Part shown: in pieces, positions 1 through 9,621 of the stretch
How the letters are laid out: each line of letters opens with the position of its first letter
Position numbering within the stretch: the first letter of the stretch is position 1
NCBI RefSeq assembly: GCF_041537905.1
Contig: NZ_JBGRUO010000005.1
Coordinates: forward strand, 186,001-250,000
Direction: 5' to 3'
DNA: 64,000 nt
From: Ruegeria_C sp041537905
Lineage (GTDB): Bacteria > Pseudomonadota > Alphaproteobacteria > Rhodobacterales > Rhodobacteraceae
Translations under genes and position numbers: made by a program
The notes under the pieces: generated by a model
What the model saw: the letters and a program-made list of their open reading frames with translations, nothing else
Told to the model about the DNA's origin: nothing
Databases searched by the model: none

Positions 1-3000
1 CGCATCATCCGGAACGATCAGCAGCGAGGCCCGCGACACATCCAGGTTGCCGTCCACATAAGTGATGTCGTAGTTGCTGACACCCTCCCCCGTCGCATCG
101 CTGGCGGCGATTGCATAGGGCGTATCGGATGCGGCTGCAAAGGTCTCGGCACCGTCACTGGTCAGAGTGACGCCATTCACCGAATCGGCATCGTTTACCA
201 GACCGTCCACCGAGAACTCGGTGCCTGCGAAGGTAAACCCATCGCCATAGACCCGCGACTGGTCGTTTGCGGTCACGGTCAGCGGAGCTGGATCGACAGT
301 CAGCGCACCAGTTTCGTAGGTGATGTCGTAATTCGTCAGCCCGAAGCCGACCGCATCGCTGGCAGTGATGTCATAGGGGCTGTCGGTCACAGCTGCGAAT
401 TGTGCCGCCCCGGGACTGCTGAGCGTCACGTCATTGACCGAATCTTCGAAAAACAGCTCTCCGGTCACCGTGAATCCCGGGCTCTCAAACGCGGCTTGCG
501 AACCGTCATCGTCTTGCGGAAACTGTGTCACCGGGAACGCAAAATCGTCGCCATAAACCCGGTCCTGATTACTGGCGGTGATGGTCAGCGGTGCCGGAGT
601 GATGGTTGTATTCCCGGTCAGCGAGATGACCTGAAAGGGTTGACCGAAATCGCTGTTGATGCTCGTGTCAGTTGGCACAAAGGTGGTGTCACCCACGCTC
701 ACCTGTCCAAAGCTCAGATCCGAGAGCAGCCCGGACGTGTCTAAGACATCTCCTTCGGCACCAAAGACATAGGCTCCGGCGCCGCCCGAGATGGTTCCGG
801 TCGTGCTCGCGGTTTCCGTTTCACCGTACTGCACCGACGCCAGATCGTCTGGTTGTACGAACACGACCGGGCTGGTGGTCAGGTTCAGCGGATGCTGCCC
901 CTGGGTGCCGGGTGCCCAGTCATTCAGGTAGTCCCAATCGGCGCTGGTCCGGTCAAAGAACCCTTGCGTGTCCTGGAACTCTGCGGTGGTCAGCCCGGTG
1001 CCGCCAGCACTGGTCGTCTGCCCCGAGGTCTCTGTGTCCCAGAACGAGGCGGTGTCCGTACCGCTATTCCCGGTGGTACCCACAAGCCCACCGGCAATAT
1101 TGGTGTCAAAATTGCTCACCGTGACAGCCGCCGTGGAATAGCTGTCGATGATCTGCCCGTCGTTCAGCCCGACTAGCCCGCCGGCCCGTCCGGTGCCGCC
1201 GTCTGCGAACTGCACCGCCGACACGTCCGCCGTCGCGTATGAGCTTTGAATCGTGCCGAAATTGCGGCCCGCAACACCACCTGCATTGACCGTGAAACCA
1301 AGGTTGAAATCGCTACCCAGCACATCCCCAGCGGCGTTCGATCGGGTAATTGTCCCGCCATTGACACCTGCTATTCCGCCTGCCGCGATCCCGCCTTCGG
1401 TGCCTTCGCCGCCGCTCGCATCTACCGAAACATCTGCAGTGCTATCGGTGATGGAACCGCCATTGAAGGCCACTATGCCACCCGCCGGACCGTCGAAGCT
1501 GTCGACCGTTCCGGTAATGATAACATTCTCGATCGAGCCGTCATTGTTGGTCGCCAGAACACCGGCTTCGCCGCCGCTGATCTCGGCGTTGGTCACACCG
1601 AGATCAAAGACCCGTGCCGTTTCGTTCAAATTCTCGAACAACCCGCCCTGCGGGGCGTCAATGACCACCAGACCGTCGATTCCATGCTGGTCACCATCAA
1701 GCGAGCCATCGAAGCTGAAAATCGGGGTGAAGCCGCTTTCTCCAGCGCCCCAGTTGACCGTCCCCGATGCGTCGATATCGTTGGCCAGCCGGAAATGCGA
1801 GGCATGCAGGCTGTCGCTGTCCATCCCTTGCACACCGTAGATATCGGTCAGGATATATGGGTCGGCTTCGCTGCCATTCCCGTCGAGAACGCGCAGAAAG
1901 CTGCCGTCAGTCGGGTTGATCTGGAAATCAGTGACGGTGAAACCAGGCAGGGTTAGGGATTCCTGGAACCAGTCACCCGCCTCCAGAAGGAACGTGTCTA
2001 CGTTGATCACACCAGCGGCGCTGGTGGTGATCGTGCCGCCCGCATCCAATGCAAGGGTACCGCTGGGTCCGCTGATCTGAGCGTTCAGCGCGATGTCATT
2101 GTCTGCGAGCAACTCAAACTCGTTAAACGAATTCCAGGTGATATCGCTGTTGATGGTGATATTGCCGTCGTCGGGACCCGACGCGCTGGTGTCGAGCGTA
2201 ATATTGGTGGACTCAAGATTGCCGCTTATGATCGCCGCGTCGGCGGCATCCACAACGATGTCGACCGGATCGAGCAACAGCTTGCCCGTCTCTCCGCTCG
2301 GCGCACGGGCATCGGTCAGGCCGCGGTATCGGAGCGTCTCCAGACCCGAGACCTCGACAAAGCCGCCATCGCCGCTCAGATCACCGCCCCTTGCAGAAAT
2401 CGTTCCGTCGAATTCTGTCAGGATATCTGACCAGATCGCAATCCGGCCGCCGGACCCGGTTTCGCCGCCATCGGCTGAAATAAGCGTCGTCGCATCAACA
2501 AAGGTTGTCGCCGCGCGCTGCAGGTTGCCATTTCCGGCGAAATCGCCGCCCACACGGATCAGGCCGCCATCACCGGCGCCCGCGCCGCTGGCGTCCAGCT
2601 CGGCACCGGCCAGGGTGATCGCCTCGCCAGTGATGGTGATGTCACCGCCCTGGACCGGTCGCGCGACCGGCCTCGGAGATGTCTCTACCAACATCACCTC
2701 AGCCGAGGTGTCGATGCGTCCACTCACCCGGACGCCGCCACCGCTGCCGCCCAGTACCACAGCGCCATTGCGTCCGCTGACCGAGCGCGCCTCGATCACG
2801 CCGGACATGTTGACCACCTGCCGTGCCGCGTCGCGCGCGCTGGCTGCCAACAGTTGCACCTGCCCGCCATTGGCCTCGATCGCGCCGGAATTCTCGACCA
2901 GCGCTTCCATCGTGTCGTCGCCATTTGACGGCACCGCCACCTGCAAGAACCCGTCGCCGGTGAAATCCAGTGTCACCTGCTCACCTGCGCCAAGACCGAC

Positions 3001-3618
3001 CTTGCCCAGTGGCACACGAATGACGCCGGAGTTTTTGACCTTGCCACCGATCAGCGCCGCATAGCCGCCCGGCACCGACTGGATCAGGCCTGCATTTTCA
3101 ACCCCGGCTGAGGCGCCATTCCCCTCGAACCGGTAACGGCCCGCCATGAAATCGTCGTTGCGAATGTCGAGCGTCGAAGCCACGAAACCACGGGTGTTGA
3201 TCTGGCCATTGGGCCCGATGAAAATTCCGTTGGGATTGACCACAAAGACCTGACCGTTGGCATTGATCTGGCCGTGAATATTGCTGGTGGCGCTCCCGGT
3301 CACCCGGTTCAGAATCGCCGATTGCGCCGAGGGCTGGGTGATGTCAACACGCCCGCCCTGCCCGACCGAGAATGTGTTCCAGTTGACGACGGCCGAATTG
3401 CTGCTCTGATTGATGGTCATCTGACCAGGCGCAGGTGTTGCGATCGCTGCGTTGCCCGCAGCCACCGTCCCGCCAGTGGGTAGTTCCTGCGCGGACAGCG
3501 GTGCCGTCGCGATCAGCAGCGCCGCCGGGGCCGCACTGAGCCAGAGCCGTGCCGCCAGCCGCCTAGAACCTGCGGCTTGCAACAATACCGAAGCGGTTGC
3601 CTTCCGGGCCATTGTCAT
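1..3618 (-). CDS. TpsA-type filamentous haemagglutinin-like exoprotein, C-terminus beyond window
   Basis: Open reading frame running off the left edge, with 1206 residues visible. It probably encodes a secreted beta-helical adhesin or exoprotein exported by the TpsB partner encoded just upstream. The start at 3618 (ATG, then a second in-frame ATG at 3612) follows a GGGGAG ribosome site and overlaps the end of tpsB by 56 bases. An extended signal peptide ends near an ALSAQ-like site at about residue 44. The TPS domain follows, with NPNGI and WNTFSVG motifs typical of the family. Further on come GLUG-type repeats (GGLVG, GGVAG, GGIAG; plus-strand positions about 1040-1500). At least two MBG-like repeats of about 100 residues, each opening with RVYGD, lie at plus-strand positions about 1-600. 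The function beyond adhesion or surface display cannot be read. The family call is firm and the substrate or target is unknown. Confidence 0.9.
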   Translation of the reverse strand, partial: MTMARKATASVLLQAAGSRRLAARLWLSAAPAALLIATAPLSAQELPTGGTVAAGNAAIATPAPGQMTINQSSNSAVVNWNTFSVGQGGRVDITQPSAQSAILNRVTGSATSNIHGQINANGQVFVVNPNGIFIGPNGQINTRGFVASTLDIRNDDFMAGRYRFEGNGASAGVENAGLIQSVPGGYAALIGGKVKNSGVIRVPLGKVGLGAGEQVTLDFTGDGFLQVAVPSNGDDTMEALVENSGAIEANGGQVQLLAASARDAARQVVNMSGVIEARSVSGRNGAVVLGGSGGGVRVSGRIDTSAEVMLVETSPRPVARPVQGGDITITGEAITLAGAELDASGAGAGDGGLIRVGGDFAGNGNLQRAATTFVDATTLISADGGETGSGGRIAIWSDILTEFDGTISARGGDLSGDGGFVEVSGLETLRYRGLTDARAPSGETGKLLLDPVDIVVDAADAAIISGNLESTNITLDTSASGPDDGNITINSDITWNSFNEFELLADNDIALNAQISGPSGTLALDAGGTITTSAAGVINVDTFLLEAGDWFQESLTLPGFTVTDFQINPTDGSFLRVLDGNGSEADPYILTDIYGVQGMDSDSLHASHFRLANDIDASGTVNWGAGESGFTPIFSFDGSLDGDQHGIDGLVVIDAPQGGLFENLNETARVFDLGVTNAEISGGEAGVLATNNDGSIENVIITGTVDSFDGPAGGIVAFNGGSITDSTADVSVDASGGEGTEGGIAAGGIAGVNGGTITRSNAAGDVLGSDFNLGFTVNAGGVAGRNFGTIQSSYATADVSAVQFADGGTGRAGGLVGLNDGQIIDSYSTAAVTVSNFDTNIAGGLVGTTGNSGTDTASFWDTETSGQTTSAGGTGLTTAEFQDTQGFFDRTSADWDYLNDWAPGTQGQHPLNLTTSPVVFVQPDDLASVQYGETETASTTGTISGGAGAYVFGAEGDVLDTSGLLSDLSFGQVSVGDTTFVPTDTSINSDFGQPFQVISLTGNTTITPAPLTITASNQDRVYGDDFAFPVTQFPQDDDGSQAAFESPGFTVTGELFFEDSVNDVTLSSPGAAQFAAVTDSPYDITASDAVGFGLTNYDITYETGALTVDPAPLTVTANDQSRVYGDGFTFAGTEFSVDGLVNDADSVNGVTLTSDGAETFAAASDTPYAIAASDATGEGVSNYDITYVDGNLDVSRASLLIVPDDA

Positions 3619-5290
3619 CGCGTTCTCCCCTACCGAACTCAAGTCGCAGGGTGCCGGAGCTGAAGGAGGACTCCTCCAACATCAAAACCTCGACCCCCAC
3701 GCCATATGCCGATGCTTTTGTCGTACTTTGTTCCACAACAGTAGGCTCTTCCAGCCCAAGATGGCTATAGGCGCCAAACAGGTATGGTTTGACCAGAATC
3801 GGGAATCCCCCGACGGTGGTCCGATTCTGGCGGCCGATCTCGGCGCGCAGTATATAGCCGTCATCCCCTTGAAGCGTTCCTGCATCAAAGGTCGACATCT
3901 CACCGGTCCCGGCGACGCTCATCTGTTCCGAGGTGACCAGGGGGTCGCCAAAGCTGGTTTGCGCGCGTCCGCTTAGGCCCAGAATCCAATTGGTGTTGAA
4001 CGCCATGTCATAGCGCGCGCTGATCACCAGCTTGTTGAACTCAGCGCTGGCCCCTTGGACTGACAAGGGCGTGTCGTCGGATTCGGAACTGGCCCCAAAT
4101 GCGTCCAGCCCCTTCGAGAAAACCGCGCCAGCCTGCAGCGCCGCGCCATTTTCGAATGTCCAGCCACCGTCAAGCGTCGCTCGCAACACGCTGAGATCAT
4201 CATTATAGATTGGCAGATCACCAGCATCGCTGACCAGCTTTTGCTCATCACTGACGCGGTCGAAAATAAGTTGCGACGTCAGGTTGAACTGTCTCGACCT
4301 GATCCAGGGATAATACAGCCGGAACGACAGGCGGTCGAATTCGCTGGTGGTGGGCGCGAAATCCCTGTCGGGATTGGCCCGGCTTGCAGTGCCTTCGATG
4401 TTGAAGGTCATGCCATTTGTCCCGATCGGAACCACAGCGCCAGCAGCAAAGATGCGATAGCGCGGATCGCTCGAGAAGTAATCCTGCACCGCGCCACCGA
4501 TCCTGCCGTAGAAAGTCTCGCCCAGACCGAGCGCACTGTTCAACTCAAGACCGGCATTAAAGTTGACGGTTCCCAGGTCATTCTCAAGCAGGTTGTCAAA
4601 GCCATATGACCCGGTGAGACGTTTGTATTCGCCGTCCAGAACCAGGATCGTGCCGCCATCCGCCTGCCCGGCCTTGAGCGTCGAGGATAGCCGTACACCA
4701 TAGGTGTCGCCCGCGAGCAGCAACGCACGCTCGATATCACGCAGCCGGATGCCGCGCTTGCCAATCAGCGGATTGGTGAGGCTCACGATGCGATTGCGCA
4801 CCGGTTCCGGCACCCGGTTGGAGTCGATGCTTTCGATAAAGCCATCGACCACGACAATGCGTAGCGTGCCGCCATCACGCAGGGTCTGCTGTGGCAGCAC
4901 CACCCGCGCCAGCACAAACCCCGCCTCGGCATATTCCGTCTCAAGCCGCCGCACAGCGCTGAAGATGCGCGCAACGGCGACCTGTTTTCCGATCAGCGAC
5001 TGGCGAAACGCGGCGTTGGCCTGGGCCATCTGTGGCAAAGCGCCTTGCAGATCGACATTGCCGACGGTCACGAACAGGTTCTCGGACCCCGGCGGCGCCG
5101 AGGCACCCGGGTCGCGCGCCACAGTCACCGGACCGCTTGAAGGTCGCAAGGATTCGGGTTGAAAAGTAGAAGGTGCGAGGTTTGACGCCGATTGGGCCAG
5201 CACCGGCCCGCCGGGCATCAGACTCGTCATTGCGAGGAGTGCCACAAGGGTCAGACCCTTCCGGTATGTACCGAAGTTCAAATACGTCAT
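3563..5290 (-). CDS. TpsB two-partner secretion pore (ShlB/FhaC/HecB family)
   Basis: Outer-membrane beta-barrel transporter of 575 residues that should recognise the TPS domain of the downstream exoprotein and export it across the outer membrane. A signal peptide with a hydrophobic core (LTLVALLAM) ends near residue 33 at VLAQ. A POTRA-type region follows, with the pattern VDGFIESI near residue 150. The C-terminal half is a ShlB-like barrel with alternating beta strands, ending in Phe as outer-membrane barrels do (SRRF). The order tpsB then tpsA with overlapping ends is typical and implies translational coupling. The gene diverges from the coiled-coil gene to its right, so a promoter for each should lie in 5291-5477. 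Length is normal for the family. Confidence 0.93.
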   Translation of the reverse strand: MTYLNFGTYRKGLTLVALLAMTSLMPGGPVLAQSASNLAPSTFQPESLRPSSGPVTVARDPGASAPPGSENLFVTVGNVDLQGALPQMAQANAAFRQSLIGKQVAVARIFSAVRRLETEYAEAGFVLARVVLPQQTLRDGGTLRIVVVDGFIESIDSNRVPEPVRNRIVSLTNPLIGKRGIRLRDIERALLLAGDTYGVRLSSTLKAGQADGGTILVLDGEYKRLTGSYGFDNLLENDLGTVNFNAGLELNSALGLGETFYGRIGGAVQDYFSSDPRYRIFAAGAVVPIGTNGMTFNIEGTASRANPDRDFAPTTSEFDRLSFRLYYPWIRSRQFNLTSQLIFDRVSDEQKLVSDAGDLPIYNDDLSVLRATLDGGWTFENGAALQAGAVFSKGLDAFGASSESDDTPLSVQGASAEFNKLVISARYDMAFNTNWILGLSGRAQTSFGDPLVTSEQMSVAGTGEMSTFDAGTLQGDDGYILRAEIGRQNRTTVGGFPILVKPYLFGAYSHLGLEEPTVVEQSTTKASAYGVGVEVLMLEESSFSSGTLRLEFGRGERDDNGPEGNRFGIVASRRF

Positions 5291-5477
5291 AGCGCTGCCT
5301 TAACAAATGACTTGCCCTAATCAACTCAAATTCACATCGTTTCGCAAGAGGCTACAAAATAACAATTTCGGCGGGTTGGTTTCTGTGCATCGCGCAAAAA
5401 ATGAGTTGGCGGGCGCCCATTTGAACGCCACACTGACTCAGAACCCGCCCGGCGATATGCTCCCAAGGCCCGACCAA

Positions 5478-6857
5478 ATGCTGACACAGTCCCAACAGAG
5501 CTTTCTTGAACGTTTTGGAATCACCTCTTCAGCCGGGTCCGGTGGCAGGGATCGCGCGCCTGCCGAGTTTGAGTCGCTGCTGGCCGAGGCCGAGGGCCTG
5601 CTGAATCGGGTCCGCGCCCTGCCCCCCAAGGCCTCGCAGTTGCTGAAAGATCTGACCGGCCCGATTGCCACTGCCGTTGGGGCAGCCCGCAAGGCCGCTG
5701 CGAAGGGTGCCGAGACCGAGGCGGTCGCAACCCTGTCGGAGCAGGAGGCGCTGGGGCGCAAGCTGGACCGGGAAATCGACGATGTGACCGAATACCTGAG
5801 TGAGGCCAAGGGGTTTGCCAAGCGTCTGGCCGAGACCCGGGCTCAGGCACGGGGGCATGGTGCCGCTGCGGTCGAGGATTATCTGAAACGGCTCGAAAGT
5901 GACGACAAACGTCGCCAGGCCGCCGAGGCGCGCGGCGCGTTTGATCAGGCAACCATCGCCTGCGAGGCGCAGGAGGCCCGCCACGCGGCAATGATGCAAG
6001 AGGCCGGGCGCGCCGCCAATTGCAACAAGGTTCGCCACGAGATCGACGCCGAAATCGCGCGGTTGGAATCTCAGGCTCCGGGGGGTGGCAATGCAAGACC
6101 GGTGATCGAGACAGTGCGCGAGATGATGAATGACGCCGACAATTTCGCTAAAAGCTCCAATTGGGTCGGGGCAGCTCTGATGATGCGCAAGGCCCGCACC
6201 GAATTACAGATCGGCACACGCGGGCTTGACCTGATGGACAAGCTGCGCCCGACCGAAGAGGCGACAGAATTCACCCGCGCGCATGTCCAGATTCTGGCCC
6301 ATATCAAGGCGCTGCAGGGGCTCAAGACCGGCGGTCCGATCCAGCGCGAATTGCGGCGTATAATCGAGATGACCAAGGATGCCCGCAAGGCGCTGCCCGA
6401 CGAGAAAAAGGCGCTGCACCTGCTCAACCAGTCGCGGGCGGCCTGTATCGATCTGACCCAGGCCGTGCTGGATAATGGCCGCTATGCCAGTTCCTTCAAA
6501 CAGCTCTTCCGGCAGCGCGATCAGTTGCGGCAGGTCCAGCAGGACAAATGTGCGCAACCGGAAATCAAGCAGGTCACGAAATTGCTGCGCGAGGCCGACA
6601 CCCTGACCCGCCGTCTCGATTTTCCTGCAGCGATTGCACAGGTGGATGCGGCGACCAAGACCCTGCAGACCGGCCTGCAGGCCGCGCATCTATATACCGA
6701 CGCTGTTCGCCCCGCCCGTGTGGCGCTGGCCCGGCAGGCGCGAAACGGTGACAAGAAAGTAGCGCAATCGGATCTGGCTGCCCTGGATGCGGCATTTCGA
6801 CAACGCGACCTGAGACGGGCTGAATCTCTGGCCCGGACCGCGCTGGACGGTGGATAA
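5478..6857 (+). CDS. Unrecognised coiled-coil protein
   Basis: I do not recognise this protein. It is about 459 residues long from the ATG at 5478, which has an AAGG nine bases upstream. An in-frame ATG at 5457 and an upstream extension to 5307 are possible, but the extension has poor composition for a coding start. The sequence is rich in Ala, Glu, Lys, Arg and Leu with long heptad-like stretches (residues about 30-140 and 230-430), which suggests a largely helical, soluble protein. There is no signal peptide, transmembrane segment or catalytic motif that I can see. It diverges from the TpsB gene and precedes the nqr operon by about 200 bases. Either neighbour could be unrelated. A structural or chaperone-like role is possible, but nothing here shows it. 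Confidence 0.7.
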   Translation: MLTQSQQSFLERFGITSSAGSGGRDRAPAEFESLLAEAEGLLNRVRALPPKASQLLKDLTGPIATAVGAARKAAAKGAETEAVATLSEQEALGRKLDREIDDVTEYLSEAKGFAKRLAETRAQARGHGAAAVEDYLKRLESDDKRRQAAEARGAFDQATIACEAQEARHAAMMQEAGRAANCNKVRHEIDAEIARLESQAPGGGNARPVIETVREMMNDADNFAKSSNWVGAALMMRKARTELQIGTRGLDLMDKLRPTEEATEFTRAHVQILAHIKALQGLKTGGPIQRELRRIIEMTKDARKALPDEKKALHLLNQSRAACIDLTQAVLDNGRYASSFKQLFRQRDQLRQVQQDKCAQPEIKQVTKLLREADTLTRRLDFPAAIAQVDAATKTLQTGLQAAHLYTDAVRPARVALARQARNGDKKVAQSDLAALDAAFRQRDLRRAESLARTALDGG

Positions 6858-7063
6858 AGTAGCAATTGGATCAAAATCCGAAGAAAATCACAGCCTTATC
6901 GCCTGAACGGATTGCCATGAATACACAAGCGCAATAAGAGCCACGACAATCCGCGCCGCGGCTTTCACGACAGGATCACCACGCAAGGGTATTTGCTTTG
7001 TGGCGGGCATCCGTTAGGGAAGCACCACTTGCGGAGTCGAGCGTGCAACAACGTAGCGAGCCA

Positions 7064-8407
7064 ATGCGGACATTCGATTTGAAAAAAGGGCTGAACCTGC
7101 CGGTGGACGGGGCGCCTGAACAGACCATCCACCCCGGGCCGGACTACCGGAGCGTCGCCATTCTGGGTGCCGACACGATCGGTCTGAAACCCAAGATGCT
7201 GGTGCAGGAAGGCGATGAGGTGCAACGCGGTGCCCCGCTGTTCTGTCACAAGGATGCGGCGCAGGCGATGATGGTCGCCCCGGTGACTGGCAAGGTCACG
7301 GCGATCAATCGCGGCGCACGCCGGGTGCTGCAAAGCGTGGTGATCGAGGTGGGCGACGCCAACGACACCGGCATTGATTTCAGCACGACCGGCAATGCCG
7401 ACACTGCCGAGGGGCTGACCGAAAAACTTTGCGCCGCGGGTCTATGGACCGCGTTTCGCACCCGACCCTATTCGAAAATGCCCGTTCCCGGCACCGCGCC
7501 GCAGGCGATTTTCATCACCGCCATGGACAGCGAGCCGCTGGCCGGTGACGCCGCCCTGATCATCGCGGATGCCGGGCAGGCGTTTGAGGCTGGCGTGAGA
7601 GCAGTCTCGCTGCTGACCGAGGGCACCACCTATCTGTGCTACAAGACGGGCGATGCCATCCCCGGCGGCGATCTGCCGGGTGTTGAGGCAGCAGGTTTCT
7701 CTGGCCCGCATCCATCGGGTCTGGCGGGAACGCATGTCCACTTCCTCAACCCTGTGGGTGCGGCGGACAGTGTTTGGACCATCGGCTATCAGGACGTGAT
7801 TGCCATCGGTCGGCTAGTACAGACCGGGCATCTGGACCCCAGTATCGTTGTGGCGATCTGCGGCCCCATGGCTGCGCGCCCGCGTCTGGTGCGCACCGTG
7901 ATGGGAGCCTCGACCGACGAACTGACCCGGGATGAGATCGATGGCACCGATCCGGTCCGTGTCGTTTCAGGCTCGATCCTGAGCGGGCGTCAGGCCGACG
8001 GACCTGAGGCTTATCTGGGTCGCTTCGCCCGTCAGATCACCCTGATCCGCGAGGATCACGATCAGATCCCCATGGGCTGGATTCGCCCGATGCCATCGAA
8101 ATACGCGGTGCAGCCGGTGCTGGGCTCGGCCTTTGCCAAAAAGGTCTACGGCCTGACCAGCAACCTCAACGGCGGTCGCCGGGCCATGGTGCCCACCGGC
8201 ACCTTCGAGGAACTGATGCCGCAGGACTATCTGCCGACTCAGTTGCTGCGGGCCATGCTGGTCATGGATACCGATAGCGCGCAGGCGCTCGGCGCGCTGG
8301 AGCTGGACGAAGAGGACCTCGGCCTTGTGGGGTTCGCCTGCCCGGCGAAATATGAATACGGGATGGCCCTGCGGGACTGCCTGACCAAGATTGAAAAGGA
8401 GGGCTGA
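7064..8407 (+). CDS. nqrA: Na+-translocating NADH:quinone reductase subunit A
   Basis: Cytoplasmic-side subunit of the six-subunit Na+-NQR respiratory complex, implicated in quinone binding. The chosen ATG gives 447 residues beginning MRTFDLKKGL, which matches the usual NqrA length and N-terminus. An in-frame upstream start at 6998 would add 22 residues with no family match. The N-terminal part contains a biotinyl/lipoyl-like fold segment (QEGDEVQRG and APVTGKV) at about residues 45-75, as in NqrA and RnfC relatives. It is the first gene of nqrABCDEF, with six bases between its stop and the nqrB start. I see no other Nqr-associated gene upstream. Confidence 0.96.
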   Translation: MRTFDLKKGLNLPVDGAPEQTIHPGPDYRSVAILGADTIGLKPKMLVQEGDEVQRGAPLFCHKDAAQAMMVAPVTGKVTAINRGARRVLQSVVIEVGDANDTGIDFSTTGNADTAEGLTEKLCAAGLWTAFRTRPYSKMPVPGTAPQAIFITAMDSEPLAGDAALIIADAGQAFEAGVRAVSLLTEGTTYLCYKTGDAIPGGDLPGVEAAGFSGPHPSGLAGTHVHFLNPVGAADSVWTIGYQDVIAIGRLVQTGHLDPSIVVAICGPMAARPRLVRTVMGASTDELTRDEIDGTDPVRVVSGSILSGRQADGPEAYLGRFARQITLIREDHDQIPMGWIRPMPSKYAVQPVLGSAFAKKVYGLTSNLNGGRRAMVPTGTFEELMPQDYLPTQLLRAMLVMDTDSAQALGALELDEEDLGLVGFACPAKYEYGMALRDCLTKIEKEG

Positions 8408-8412
8408 GCCGA

Positions 8413-9621
8413 ATGGGTTTGCGCAGCTTCTTTGATCGGATCGAGCCGAATTTCACTAAAGGCGGTAAGTACGAAAAGCTCTTCCCGATCTACGAGATGG
8501 TGGAAAGCTTTATCTACACGCCAAAAACGGTGACCAAGGCCGCGCCACATGCCCGGTCTTACGTGGATATGAAGCGGATCATGACCTATGTCGTGATCGC
8601 AACGATCCCATGTATCCTGATGGCGTTCTACAACAACGGCTATCAGGCCAATCAGGCCATTGCCACGCTGGGCCCCGATTCCGCGACCGGCTGGCGGATC
8701 GCATTGCTACAGATGTTCGGTATCTCGCTGAATCCCGACAGCATCTTCGCCAATATGGCGCACGGCTTTCTCTATTTCTTGCCGATCTACCTGACCACTT
8801 TGGTCATCGGTGGCATCTGGGAAGTGGTCTTTGCCACGGTGCGCGGTCATGAGGTGAACGAGGGTTTCCTCGTCACATCCATGCTTTATACGCTGATCAT
8901 GCCCGCCACTGCGCCGCTCTGGCAGGTGGCTCTGGGCATCTCGTTTGGTGTAGTGATCGGCAAAGAGGTGTTTGGCGGCACTGGCAAGAACTTCCTCAAC
9001 CCGGCGCTTACGGGGCGTGCGTTCCTCTACTTCGCCTACCCCGCCAACATGTCGGGCGATACGGTCTGGACACCGGTTGACGGGTTTTCGGGAGCGACAA
9101 CGCTGTCGATCTCGGCGTCCAGCGGGTATCAGGAGCTCGCCGCGCAGGGCATCACCTGGATGGATGCGTTCCTGGGCTTCATCCAGGGCTCGCTGGGCGA
9201 AACCTCGACCTTGGCCTGCATGATCGGTCTGGCCTTCCTGCTGATCACCAAGATCGCCAACTGGCGACTGATCGTGGGCTGTCTGGCCGGCACCATTGGC
9301 ATGTCGCTGCTCTTTAACCTGATCGGGTCGGAGACCAACCCGATGTTCGCCATGCCCTGGTACTGGCATATTGTGCTGGGCGGCTACGCCTTTGGCCTCG
9401 CCTTCATGGTGACCGAGCCGGTTTCGGCCAGCCACACCAATATCGGCCGCTATTGGTACGGCGCGCTGATCGGTGTCATGGTTGTGTTGATCCGTGTGGT
9501 CAATCCGGCTTTCCCGGAAGGCATGATGCTGGCAATCCTGTTCGGCAACGTCTTTGCTCCGCTGATCGATTATTTCGTCGTACAGGCCAACATCAAGCGG
9601 AGGGCGCGTCGTCATGTCTGA
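8413..9621 (+). CDS. nqrB: Na+-NQR subunit B, covalent FMN carrier
   Basis: Integral membrane subunit of 402 residues that carries covalently bound FMN and forms part of the Na+ pathway. The SGATT motif at residues 226-230 contains the expected phosphoester-linked flavin acceptor, Thr229. Around ten hydrophobic segments are spread over residues 55-395, as expected for the NqrB/RnfD family. A conserved GKNFLNPAL segment precedes the flavin site. The gene ends inside the start of nqrC (8-base overlap), which indicates translational coupling. Attachment of FMN needs an ApbE-type flavin transferase, which is not encoded in this window. Confidence 0.97.
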   Translation: MGLRSFFDRIEPNFTKGGKYEKLFPIYEMVESFIYTPKTVTKAAPHARSYVDMKRIMTYVVIATIPCILMAFYNNGYQANQAIATLGPDSATGWRIALLQMFGISLNPDSIFANMAHGFLYFLPIYLTTLVIGGIWEVVFATVRGHEVNEGFLVTSMLYTLIMPATAPLWQVALGISFGVVIGKEVFGGTGKNFLNPALTGRAFLYFAYPANMSGDTVWTPVDGFSGATTLSISASSGYQELAAQGITWMDAFLGFIQGSLGETSTLACMIGLAFLLITKIANWRLIVGCLAGTIGMSLLFNLIGSETNPMFAMPWYWHIVLGGYAFGLAFMVTEPVSASHTNIGRYWYGALIGVMVVLIRVVNPAFPEGMMLAILFGNVFAPLIDYFVVQANIKRRARRHV

